Origin: CAZOJJ01 sp964580105
GTDB lineage: Bacteria; Bacteroidota; Rhodothermia; Rhodothermales; Rubricoccaceae
Length of the DNA: 24,455 nt
Reading direction: 5' to 3'
Assembly (NCBI GenBank): GCA_964580105.1
Contig: CAZOJJ010000044.1
Span: forward strand, 1 to 24,455
In this document: piece after piece, positions 1 through 7,369 of the stretch
How positions within the stretch are numbered: position 1 is the stretch's first letter
Layout: each line of letters opens with the position of its first letter
Position numbers and translations under genes: made by a program
The notes under the pieces: model-generated
The model's input: the letters and a program-made list of their open reading frames with translations, nothing else
Database searches by the model: none
What the model was told of the DNA's origin: nothing

Positions 1-59
1 TACGTTGCCCCGTCCACCGGCTCCGGCGCCCTTCGCCGCTGAGCCGCAAACTGTTATGC
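1..59 (+). repeat. attC recombination site, right half (cut by window start)
   Basis: The window opens inside an integron attC site. What remains is the central spacer and the right arm, ending in the core box GTTATGC at 53-59. The first 17 bases recur exactly in the spacer of the next attC (from 1720), and both arms continue to a GAGCCG...CTGTTRTGC end. A further cassette therefore lies to the left of the window. The left arm cannot be seen. Confidence 0.7.
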
Positions 60-107
60 CTCGCTCCCTTGAGATAGAGCCACCGCATATGAATCGTGTG
101 AGGCGCT

Positions 108-1640
108 ATGGCTGACAGGGATTTATACACCGTGCTGGGGGTCAACCCCGATGCCTCGTCGAGCGAGATCCGCGAGGCGTATATCCGTATCAGCCGGGTC
201 GTTCATCCTGACCGCTTCGACCAAGTGAAGCAAGCGGTGGAGTGGCGGCAGGCGAACGAGATGCTGAAGGAGGCGAACCGCGCTTACGATGTGCTGCGAG
301 ATCCCGAGAAGCGAGCGAGGTACGATGCCGCAAGAACCAGCGCCCACACGCCACCTCCTCGGCCGCAGCCTCAGAGCCCTCCGCCTCGGCCGAAGGCAGC
401 CACCACTTCCCCACCACGAGCAGCCGCGAATTCAAGCGGGCCAGCAGGCGGAAGCTCGCCCCTTGAACTCTTGCCGGAGCACGTTCAGAAGCGGCTTCTT
501 GAACGGCAGGCCGGGAAAGTACCTGACCAGTACCACGTCCAGACGCAAGGCGTCGGCTGGAAGTACTTCTGGATCGTAGCCCTCTGCGGGTGGTTCCTCC
601 TGCTCTTCGCGTTCGCAGACGACAACCGCTGGAGCGGGTCGGCGGTGTTCTGGTTCTCAGCCATCACCGTCGGCGTTGCCCTCTTCATTGGGCGCAACCT
701 CGACTGGGTATGGCGGTGGCGCCAAGCGAAGCTGAAATGCAGGCTGTACGTGACTCCGCTGTACTTCATCGAGACCCACCTCGACAACGTTCGGTGGTGG
801 CCGCTGTGGAAGTTGCAGGACCTCAAAGTCACCCACCACTATCGGAATGGTGGCTACCAGTACACCGATCTACGTCTCGTTTTTCCCGAGGGGGCGCAGA
901 GCTTCGCCATCAACACAAAGGACGGCGCAGAGCGGCTCCTCGACACATTGCGCACCCTTGACCAGCGGCTACGGCTCGCCGCCAGTAACGAGCACTGGGA
1001 TTACTTCGTCCATAACGACGACTTCAGCGGAGCTGCGACGCAGTCGCTCAAGCGCCCGTGGTTCGACAAGGTCAGAGGCATGGCCTACGGCCTCCCCCTC
1101 GCGCTTGCCGTGGTGCTGATGCTGTCAGCCTACAGCGTCAACGCCGACAATCCGTCTCTCACCGGGATTCCACCTCAATCCACCTACTCCACACCCAGCT
1201 ATTCCGACCCTGTTTATTCACCGCCGGCGGCTGCCTTCAACGAACCGATTCAGCCTCTACCGGCGAATGGCGCCGTGCAGCGGTATGGCGGCGGTCGGGC
1301 TTTGGCCCCGCTGGAGATTCGGACGCGAGGATACGACCGCCATTACTTCGTCAAGGTGACCGACTGGACCACGGGCGCACCTGTCCTTACGATGTTCATT
1401 CGTGCCGGCCAATCCGCCGAAACGCTCGTACCACTTGGCACCTACCGCATCAGGTACGCCACCGGAGAGACGTGGTATGGAGAGGATTTCCTGTTCGGCC
1501 CGCAGACGAGCTACAGCGAAGCTGACCAATCCTTCCGTTTCGTGGACGAGGGCTACCAGTATAGCGGCTATACACTGGAACTCTTCCTCCAACAGGACGG
1601 CAACCTGAGCACTAGCCGTATCGCGCCGGATCAATGGTAG
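108..1640 (+). CDS. J-domain protein with membrane segments, integron cassette gene
   Basis: 510 residues. Residues 5-75 are a J domain with the HPD triad at 33-35, so the protein should recruit and stimulate an Hsp70 (DnaK). A Pro-rich linker follows (about 80-118). Then come two hydrophobic helices (about 152-170 and 178-195), a PH-like stretch (about 212-290), a third helix (326-343), another Pro/Ser/Tyr-rich linker (350-385) and a compact C-terminal domain (about 398-495) rich in Tyr/Phe, with VPLGTY and LFGP segments. It has no zinc-finger or substrate-binding domains of classical DnaJ, so it is a specialised co-chaperone and not the housekeeping one. I recognise the C-terminal domain only as a recurring tail of some J-domain proteins, function unknown. 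It is the only gene between two attC sites. The ATG at 108 starts exactly at the J domain; no strong ribosome-binding site or -7 box is visible, as expected for a cassette read from an upstream promoter. Confidence 0.85.
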   Translation: MADRDLYTVLGVNPDASSSEIREAYIRISRVVHPDRFDQVKQAVEWRQANEMLKEANRAYDVLRDPEKRARYDAARTSAHTPPPRPQPQSPPPRPKAATTSPPRAAANSSGPAGGSSPLELLPEHVQKRLLERQAGKVPDQYHVQTQGVGWKYFWIVALCGWFLLLFAFADDNRWSGSAVFWFSAITVGVALFIGRNLDWVWRWRQAKLKCRLYVTPLYFIETHLDNVRWWPLWKLQDLKVTHHYRNGGYQYTDLRLVFPEGAQSFAINTKDGAERLLDTLRTLDQRLRLAASNEHWDYFVHNDDFSGAATQSLKRPWFDKVRGMAYGLPLALAVVLMLSAYSVNADNPSLTGIPPQSTYSTPSYSDPVYSPPAAAFNEPIQPLPANGAVQRYGGGRALAPLEIRTRGYDRHYFVKVTDWTTGAPVLTMFIRAGQSAETLVPLGTYRIRYATGETWYGEDFLFGPQTSYSEADQSFRFVDEGYQYSGYTLELFLQQDGNLSTSRIAPDQW

Positions 1641-1656
1641 CCCTATCCGCCGCGAG

Positions 1657-1778
1657 GCATAACCCACGTCTGCACCCGACGAAACGCTCTGCCGCCTTGC
1701 CTCGCACCCGCCTCGGCGTCTACGTTGCCCCGTCCACACGGCGCCTTCGTTTCGCGGGTGAGCCGTCAGCTGTTGTGC
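1657..1778 (+). repeat. attC recombination site (cassette 1 end)
   Basis: A 122-bp imperfect palindrome starting GCATAAC (1657-1663) and ending GTTGTGC (1772-1778). The arms pair: CACGTCTGCACCCG on the left matches CGGGTGAGCCGTCAG on the right with small offsets, and further in CGAAACG pairs with CGTTTCG. It begins 17 bp after the J-domain stop codon, the normal place for an attC. Its central spacer shares 17 identical bases with the partial site at the window start. Confidence 0.8.
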
Positions 1779-1871
1779 GCACGACGACGCGTTCTCGCTC
1801 AGCACCAGACGCGAACGACCGCCGCACATGCCGTGAGTGATCGTTGCGGCCCAACGGAAGCCAGACCGACA

Positions 1872-2696
1872 ATGCTTCAACAGAGGATGATCGAGCGCTT
1901 CCGTGAGGCGTGCCACGCAGACGAGCGCGTCGTCGCTGCGCTGATGTTCGGCTCGTTCACGACCGGGGAAGGGGATGCCTTCTCCGACATCGAGTTCGCC
2001 GTATTCGTCCGGGATGACTCGTTCGAGGACTTCGAGCAGCGCTCCTTGCTCGACGCCGTTAGCCCGGTGGCCGCATACTTCCCGGACGACTTCGGCCACC
2101 ACACCGCGCTCTTCGAGAACGGCGTGCGCGGCGAGTTCCACTTCATGCGCGCGTCCGACCTCCCGGTCATCTCCAGTTGGCAGGGCCACGGGTGGTTCCC
2201 CTCGCTCGACGCCGCCGTAGTCCTGGACCGATCAGGCGAGCTGTCGCGCCACGCGCAGGCGCTCGTGGGCGGGCCCCCGGCGCGGGGGGGCGCCCCACTC
2301 GTGGAGGGGCTCGCGTTGAACCTCCTCAACCTGATGCTCCTCGGCGCCAACCTTCTGAACCGCGAAGAGTTCGCCCGTGCGTGGGCCCTCCTAAGTAAGG
2401 CGCACGAACCCCTGCTCAAGCTGGTTCGCCTCCACGAAAGGGCCACGGACCACTGGCCTACGCCTTCACGCGCGCTGGAGACGGACCTCACGGACGCCGC
2501 GTACGGGCGCTACGTGAGGTGTACGGCCAGTGCGGAGCCGAGCGCGCTCCGCGCTGCCTACCGCGAGTCGTGGGCGTGGAGCCGCGAGTTGTTCGATACC
2601 GTCGCTGGGCCCCTGAACGTCGAGCTCCCGGAGTCGGTTGTCAGGTGGGTGGAGGGGTTGCTCAGTGAGGCCCTCGCTCGTCGCGGTGAGCAGTGA
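1872..2696 (+). CDS. Lincosamide nucleotidyltransferase, Lnu(F)/LinF-like, integron cassette gene
   Basis: 274 residues from the ATG at 1872. Upstream in-frame starts would run into the attC and are less likely. The N-terminus carries the polymerase-beta-type nucleotidyltransferase motif: GS at 27-28 and D39-x-E41 in SDIEF, the metal-binding catalytic pair. The start MLQQ-MIER, the phrase VAALMFGSFTTGEGD, and later DDFGHH, RGEFHF, GWFPSLDAA and DHWPTPSRALE match, as I remember it, the cassette-borne LinF/Lnu(F)-Lnu(G) family. That family adenylylates lincomycin and clindamycin using ATP; its length (about 273) fits. No premature stop or lost motif is visible, so the enzyme may be active, but substrate cannot be told from sequence. 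The gene sits alone between two attC sites. The family call is strong and the substrate is inference; another aminoglycoside- or nucleoside-type nucleotidyltransferase is the alternative. Confidence 0.78.
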   Translation: MLQQRMIERFREACHADERVVAALMFGSFTTGEGDAFSDIEFAVFVRDDSFEDFEQRSLLDAVSPVAAYFPDDFGHHTALFENGVRGEFHFMRASDLPVISSWQGHGWFPSLDAAVVLDRSGELSRHAQALVGGPPARGGAPLVEGLALNLLNLMLLGANLLNREEFARAWALLSKAHEPLLKLVRLHERATDHWPTPSRALETDLTDAAYGRYVRCTASAEPSALRAAYRESWAWSRELFDTVAGPLNVELPESVVRWVEGLLSEALARRGEQ

Positions 2697-2741
2697 TGGC
2701 CTTCCCTCCCCGGCGTCCCCACAGGCGGGCTCTGGGACGGC

Positions 2742-2865
2742 GCACAACCCGCGCTCGCAGCCGACGCCGGGCTTCGCGGTCTTGCCCGCTTCGAGCCTCA
2801 CCACCTACTTTGCTTCCGTCATGCGTTTTACCGCCCGGCGCGGCAGAAGCGCCACACTGTTAGCG
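2742..2865 (+). repeat. attC recombination site (cassette 2 end)
   Basis: About 124 bp, starting GCACAAC (2742-2748) and ending GTTAGCG (2859-2865). The arms pair around CGCAGCCGACGCCGGGC on the left and GCCCGGCGCGGCAGAAGCG on the right. It starts about 45 bp after the nucleotidyltransferase stop codon. The right core box differs slightly from the others (GTTAGCG instead of GTTRTGC). Confidence 0.72.
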
Positions 2866-2887
2866 CGCCTAGAATCACTCCTCGCCA

Positions 2888-4309
2888 ATGCAAAAAGGAC
2901 CCCTAAGCGTGCTCGTTGCCGACATCAACGGCGGCCCCGGGAGTTCTTTCCCCATGTGGCTCGCCGTTCATGACGGGCAACTTTTCTTCTCTGCGGATGA
3001 TGGAGTTGCCGGGGCAGAACTCTGGGCATACGACGACGGTGCTTCGCTCGCCGCCGATATCTCCTCTGGACCGGGGCCGAGCTATCCGGGTGGATACTTC
3101 ACCGTCTTCGACTATGCCGGGGGGCTCGTCACGTACGACGGCCGGCTCTTCTTCCAGGCTGTTCCCAGTTCGAGCCCAGGCCTGTGGTTCTACGATGCGG
3201 ATGCCGGCGAGGCCGAGCTCGCCGCCGATGTGTCGCCTCCCGAGTACCTCACGATCTACGACGGCCGCCTTTTCTTCGCAGCCTCCGGTAGTGGAAGCGG
3301 CAATGAGCTGTGGGTATACGATGCGGCCACCGGTAACGCAACGCTCGCTGCCGACATCGTCCCCGGCTCAGGCCCCAGCTTCCCTCAATTCCTCACCGTG
3401 TACGATGATCGTCTCTTCTTCGCCCTCCCCAATCCTTCCGACGGGTATGAGCTCTGGGCGTACGACGCCGCGGCAGGCGCCGCGGCACCTGTAGCGGAGA
3501 CCCTTCCGAATGCGGCCCTTTCCTTTCTTACGGTCTACGACGACCGTCTCTTCTTCGCGGTCGACGCTGCCGCAAACGGCCAGGGACTCTGGGTCTATGA
3601 CGCGGCCACCAACACCGCAGCACCGGTCGCTGATGTCCTCCCCGGTCGTATGATCGTTTACGACGACCGCCTCTTCTTTGGTGCTGACGACGGCATCACC
3701 GGCCAAGAGCTTTGGGCGTACGACGTAGCTACAGGCTCCGCTTCGGTAGTCGCCGACGTGAACCCAACCGGGGGTAGCGGAGCGTCTCCGAGCGCGGTCT
3801 ATGACGACCGTCTCTTCTTCACCGCTGACGATGGGGTGAACGGTAGGGAGTTGTGGGTCTACGACGCCAGCACAGGCTCTGCTTCGATGGTGGTGGATAC
3901 GAACCCCGGCACCTCCAATGGCAACCCTTCCGGGCTCACGGTTTATGACGACCGCCTCTTCTTCGCTTCGTGGGATGATGCGGACGGCCGCGAGCTCTGG
4001 GCTCTGAGCCCAAGTAGCGGTACGGCGAATGAGCCAGACATCCAGAACAGCTTCGCCCTGCAAGCAGTGCCGAACCCCTCCCGCGGGGGCGCGGTGCTCC
4101 GCCTCGTCCTCCCTGCGGCCGTCGAGGCGACCGTAGAAGCCTTCGACCTCCTCGGCCGCCGCGTCGCTGCGCTGGCCGACGGGCTGATGCCGGCCGGCGA
4201 GCACACGTTGCGATGGGAGCCCGCTGCGCTGTCGCCGGGCGTCTACGTCGTACGGGTACGGGCCAGCGACGGGCACACGGCAACGCAGCGGATCACGCTC
4301 TTGCGGTAA
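2888..4309 (+). CDS. Repeat protein with T9SS C-terminal sorting domain, lacking a signal peptide
   Basis: 473 residues. The body is a beta-propeller-like array of eight repeats of about 45 residues, each with a Y/H-D-D/G-R-LFF motif (near 28, 83, 124, 172, 217, 258, 305, 353) followed by an ELWxYD motif. This resembles the ELWVTDGT repeats of secreted proteins. Residues 392-473 are a typical type IX secretion sorting domain: NPSRGG, then DLLGRRVA, then SPGVYVVRV. Such proteins normally begin with a Sec signal peptide, but this one starts directly at what should be the mature N-terminus (SVLVADINGG). An in-frame stop at 2870-2872, just inside the cassette boundary, prevents any upstream extension. 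It shares its cassette with the toxin-antitoxin pair, since no attC lies between 4310 and 4348. It is probably not exported as it stands; repeat function is unknown. Confidence 0.82.
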   Translation: MQKGPLSVLVADINGGPGSSFPMWLAVHDGQLFFSADDGVAGAELWAYDDGASLAADISSGPGPSYPGGYFTVFDYAGGLVTYDGRLFFQAVPSSSPGLWFYDADAGEAELAADVSPPEYLTIYDGRLFFAASGSGSGNELWVYDAATGNATLAADIVPGSGPSFPQFLTVYDDRLFFALPNPSDGYELWAYDAAAGAAAPVAETLPNAALSFLTVYDDRLFFAVDAAANGQGLWVYDAATNTAAPVADVLPGRMIVYDDRLFFGADDGITGQELWAYDVATGSASVVADVNPTGGSGASPSAVYDDRLFFTADDGVNGRELWVYDASTGSASMVVDTNPGTSNGNPSGLTVYDDRLFFASWDDADGRELWALSPSSGTANEPDIQNSFALQAVPNPSRGGAVLRLVLPAAVEATVEAFDLLGRRVAALADGLMPAGEHTLRWEPAALSPGVYVVRVRASDGHTATQRITLLR

Positions 4310-4336
4310 CTATCTGCCTCCCTCGGGCAGGCGCCG

Positions 4337-4344
4337 TAGCTTGG
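4337..4344 (+). promoter_or_regulatory. Candidate -7 box for the toxin-antitoxin pair
   Basis: TAGCTTGG matches the Bacteroidota-type -7 pattern TAnnTTnG seen before host genes in this window. It ends only 4 bp before the toxin ATG, so a transcript would be nearly leaderless. No TTG element is evident at the usual distance. It would give the pair a promoter of its own inside the array. Confidence 0.35.
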
Positions 4345-4348
4345 CCGG

Positions 4349-4825
4349 ATGAAGGTCCAGCGCGTCTACACCGACACCTCCGTCATCGGCGGCTGCTTTG
4401 ACCCGGAGTTCGCTCCGTGGTCGAACGGGCTGTTCCACGACTTCCGCCTCGGCCGCTTCATCCCCGTTGTCTCGGCCGTCGTCGCAGCGGAGATCGAGGA
4501 CGCTCCCGAGGCGGTCCGAACCGCTTATGAGGAGGTGGTCGCTCTCGGGGCGGAGGTGCTGCTCGTGAGCGACGCGGCGCTCGAGCTGGCCGATGCTTAC
4601 CTCAAGCGCGGCGTGCTCACGCCGAAGTTCTACGACGACGCGACGCACATCGCGCTGGCGACGATGGCGGAGGTGGACCTCCTCGTGAGTTGGAACTTCC
4701 GGCACATCGTGCATTACGACAAGATCCGCGCGTTCAACGCGGTGAACCTCGAACGCGGCTACAAGCCGATCCAGATCTACTCGCCCCGGGAGGTGACACA
4801 CCATGGAGAAGCCGAAGGAGATTGA
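4349..4825 (+). CDS. PIN-domain ribonuclease toxin (VapC-like)
   Basis: 158 residues covering a single PIN domain. The expected acidic residues are present: D9 in YTDTS, E48 in AAEIE, D97 in the DDATHIA segment, and D110 just before the LLVSWNFRHI motif, which is typical of one VapC-like subgroup. PIN toxins are Mg-dependent RNases that cut tRNA or rRNA until bound by the partner antitoxin. The reading frame overlaps the next small gene by 23 bp, so the two are co-translated in the order toxin then antitoxin. The pair is the tail of an integron cassette, a common location for addiction modules that stabilise arrays. RNA target unknown. Confidence 0.8.
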   Translation: MKVQRVYTDTSVIGGCFDPEFAPWSNGLFHDFRLGRFIPVVSAVVAAEIEDAPEAVRTAYEEVVALGAEVLLVSDAALELADAYLKRGVLTPKFYDDATHIALATMAEVDLLVSWNFRHIVHYDKIRAFNAVNLERGYKPIQIYSPREVTHHGEAEGD

Positions 4826-4985
4826 CGCCGTAGGGATGGTGCGCCGCATCCGCGATGCCCACTACGAGGAGTTGAAGGGGGCGACGCGGGAGGAGCGGAT
4901 CGCCTTCTACAACGGCAAGGTCCGTCAGACGCGGAAGGCGAAGGCAAAGCCGGCTGGAGGACGTGCCCGAGAATCGGCGGTATAA
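4803..4985 (+). CDS. Small antitoxin-like protein paired with the PIN toxin
   Basis: 60 residues, highly charged, MEKPKEIDAV then RRIRDAHYEELKGATREERIAFYN, ending in a basic Lys/Arg-rich tail. Short proteins with this E-x-MVRRIRD...Y-E-E-L...EERI-Y pattern are usual partners of this PIN subgroup, from memory. It starts inside the toxin gene (23-bp overlap). Its TAA stop (4983-4985) lies within the left core box of the following attC, so the gene and the recombination site are physically fused. The N-terminal half is probably an amphipathic helix that wraps the toxin. No classical DNA-binding domain is seen, so autoregulation is uncertain. Confidence 0.7.
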   Translation: MEKPKEIDAVGMVRRIRDAHYEELKGATREERIAFYNGKVRQTRKAKAKPAGGRARESAV

Positions 4986-5075
4986 CCCTCATCTGCACCC
5001 GACGTGCCGCTCTACCGGGTCAGCGATTTGTAGCGCCTGCGCAGCGGCACGCGGGTGAAATGATAGCTGTTATGC
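4980..5075 (+). repeat. attC recombination site (cassette 3 end)
   Basis: 96 bp, from GTATAAC (4980-4986) to GTTATGC (5069-5075). This is the clearest palindrome of the set: CACCCGACGTGCCGCT on the left pairs with AGCGGCACGCGGGTG on the right, leaving one extra A on the left arm, like the extrahelical bases that set strand choice for integron integrases. It overlaps the antitoxin stop codon. Confidence 0.82.
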
Positions 5076-5112
5076 CGCCCCGCGTGACCGCCAGCAATCA
5101 GCAAGGCCGCCT

Positions 5113-5436
5113 ATGAACGCCGAGCACCAACGACCCGCCAGCAGCACAGGTCAAGCGTCTCCTTCCTTTGTGCGGCGCTTCGGGACTGGAATCGCCAATT
5201 TCCTGCTCCTGATCGTTGCCGGCTACATCGGCCTGGTCGTGGTTTTCGGCGCTCTTTGGCTGATTCTGCCGCCCCTCAACGAGATGAGCCCGGGCGCTCG
5301 GGACCTGATCGACACATTCTATCGAGGGTACGTCACGGCAATGGGCTTAGCCGCGATCCTGTCGTTCTTTACTGCCTTCTCCGGTTTTAGCGTCGTTGGC
5401 AAGATCAGGAGTTGGCGGCGTGCGCGTAGCTCGTAA
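5113..5436 (+). CDS. Small two-helix membrane protein, integron cassette gene
   Basis: 107 residues. After a polar N-terminus of about 28 residues there is one long hydrophobic helix (about 30-53, FLLLIVAGYIGLVVVFGALW) and a second at about 75-95 (GLAAILSFFTAFSGF), ending in a basic tail (RSWRRARSS). The positive-inside rule would put the tail in the cytoplasm. I do not recognise the family. It follows an attC by 37 bp and is 12 bp upstream of another small membrane-protein gene, so both form one cassette and may work together. Confidence 0.65.
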   Translation: MNAEHQRPASSTGQASPSFVRRFGTGIANFLLLIVAGYIGLVVVFGALWLILPPLNEMSPGARDLIDTFYRGYVTAMGLAAILSFFTAFSGFSVVGKIRSWRRARSS

Positions 5437-5448
5437 ACGGCTGGAAGT

Positions 5449-5766
5449 ATGCGAATCCTCGTCCCGCTCCTCCACAACGTGACCAACGTCGCGGTCATCG
5501 TCTACGCGCTGTGGATCATGTTCTTCGCGACGGAGCTGGACTTCTCGCTTCTGAGGCTACTCCTCTCGTTCGTCGCGGGTGCCTTCCTGATTCAAGCCTT
5601 GCCGTTCGGCCAAGCGCTGGTCCCGATCCTCTGGGAGCGCTGGTGGTTGGGAGTGCCCTTCTCCGAAGTAAGCGACCTCGCTTGGGGTCTCGCCATTGCC
5701 GCCGCCATCGCCGAGGCGCTGCTGTTCATCTACATCGGTCGGAAGGGAGGGCAGCGGGTAGCATAG
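5449..5766 (+). CDS. Small three-helix membrane protein, integron cassette gene
   Basis: 105 residues with three predicted helices (about 11-28, 32-52 and 79-98) and a short basic C-terminus (GRKGGQRVA). Family not recognised. It starts 12 bp after the previous gene and stops 4 bp before the remaining half attC, so it closes the last cassette of the array. Two-gene membrane cassettes are less common than single-gene ones; an accessory transport or immunity role would be speculation. Confidence 0.65.
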   Translation: MRILVPLLHNVTNVAVIVYALWIMFFATELDFSLLRLLLSFVAGAFLIQALPFGQALVPILWERWWLGVPFSEVSDLAWGLAIAAAIAEALLFIYIGRKGGQRVA

Positions 5767-5770
5767 GGCG

Positions 5771-5812
5771 GCATAACCCGCGTTCGCAGCGGACGCAGCG
5801 GCCGTTCATTGC
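5771..5812 (+). repeat. Half attC site (left arm only), distal end of cassette array
   Basis: GCATAAC at 5771-5777 is followed by CCGCGTTCGCAGCGGACGC, the same kind of left arm as in the attC at 2742. No right arm or GTTRNGC box follows before the cdsA stop at 5961. The site appears to have lost its right half, and the array ends here against chromosomal genes. Confidence 0.6.
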
Positions 5813-5960
5813 TCCTGCGGCCACGGCCTGAGTCCACCCACCTCGGCACCTGCGGAGGCCGGATGCCCCGGCCGGAGGGTTCTCGGCCCGCCCCGGGCGC
5901 CGATCGGGCCGGCGACGCCACGGCCTCGCTGCCGGCGTCGCTACGGCACCGCTAGCACCG
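5813..5960. other. Intergenic region between cassette array and cdsA
   Basis: No gene is seen. It is very G+C-rich. An 8-bp hairpin (GCGACGCC at 5912-5919 with GGCGTCGC at 5934-5941) lies just beyond the cdsA stop on the other strand. It could act as a transcription barrier between the convergent array and cdsA, but there is no T-run. Confidence 0.35.
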
Positions 5961-6776
<816 letters not shown>

Positions 6777-6816
6777 CGGGGCGTGGCCTACTTCGTAGGG
6801 CGGATAGCTAACGGCC

Positions 6817-7002
6817 CGGCGTACGACCTACGNNNNNNNNNNNNNNNNNNNNNNNNNNNNNNNNNNNNNNNNNNNNNNNNNNNNNNNNNNNNNNNNNNNN
6901 NNNNNNNNNNNNNNNNNNNNNNNNNNNNNNNNCGGTACGACCTACGCGGTACGACCTACGCGGTACGACCTACGCGGTACGACCTACGCGGTACGACCTA
7001 CT
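6817..7002. repeat. 14-bp minisatellite interrupted by 100-N gap
   Basis: Five tandem copies of CGGTACGACCTACG run from 6933 to 7002 (the last copy ends in T). One more copy-like end (GTACGACCTACG) lies before the gap at 6821-6832. The 100 N at 6833-6932 look like a fixed-size placeholder, so the true repeat number is unknown. The DUF2007 stop codon (6998-7000) lies inside the last copy. A short hairpin CCTACTTCGTAGG sits at 6787-6799. Confidence 0.85.
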
Positions 7003-7369
7003 CATCGGCCTCCTCGTCGGGCACGTCGAAGGAGATGTCCTCCATGCCGGAGTCGAGGGCGGCCTCGGTGCGGGGGTCGTGGGCGTCGGGCGAGTAGAGG
7101 TCGGCCGACATCGCGGCCTCTTCGAGCTCGGCATCGGAGAGGGGCGCCGCCTCGATGACCTCGCGGGCGGCAGCCTCGTGCTCCGGCGGCACCATCACGT
7201 GGACGGGCGACATGTCGCCGACGTTGAGGCTGAAGCTGTGGTCGCGCTGGGTGAGCACGACGGCGGGGATGCCCGCCTCGTCGAGGCGGTCGCGGACGAG
7301 GTCGGCTTCGAAGTCGGTGCCGGTGCTGAGCACGGCGATCCAGCCTTCGTATGTCTTGGGGTCGCTCAT
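6998..7369 (-). CDS. DUF2007-family small protein
   Basis: 123 residues. The first half (YEGWIAVLSTGTDFEADLVRDRLDEAGIP followed by a V-rich strand and VHVMVPPEHEAAAREVIE) is the ferredoxin-like DUF2007 fold, described as a putative signal-transducing domain in many bacteria. The tail (about 75-123) is very acidic (Asp/Glu-rich, ending DEEADE). No catalytic residues are evident. Its ATG overlaps the stop of the upstream protease gene by 4 bp (ATGA), so the two are translationally coupled. Protease - DUF2007 - cdsA is a familiar order in this lineage, from memory. The stop codon is inside a 14-bp tandem repeat. Exact role unknown. Confidence 0.8.
   Translation of the reverse strand: MSDPKTYEGWIAVLSTGTDFEADLVRDRLDEAGIPAVVLTQRDHSFSLNVGDMSPVHVMVPPEHEAAAREVIEAAPLSDAELEEAAMSADLYSPDAHDPRTEAALDSGMEDISFDVPDEEADE

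Noticed and set aside
4310..4348. A missing attC between the T9SS gene and the PIN toxin
   Set aside because: Only 39 bp and no core boxes. The two genes are taken as one cassette.
6933..7002. CRISPR array
   Set aside because: The 14-bp units are directly adjacent with no spacers, so this is a minisatellite.
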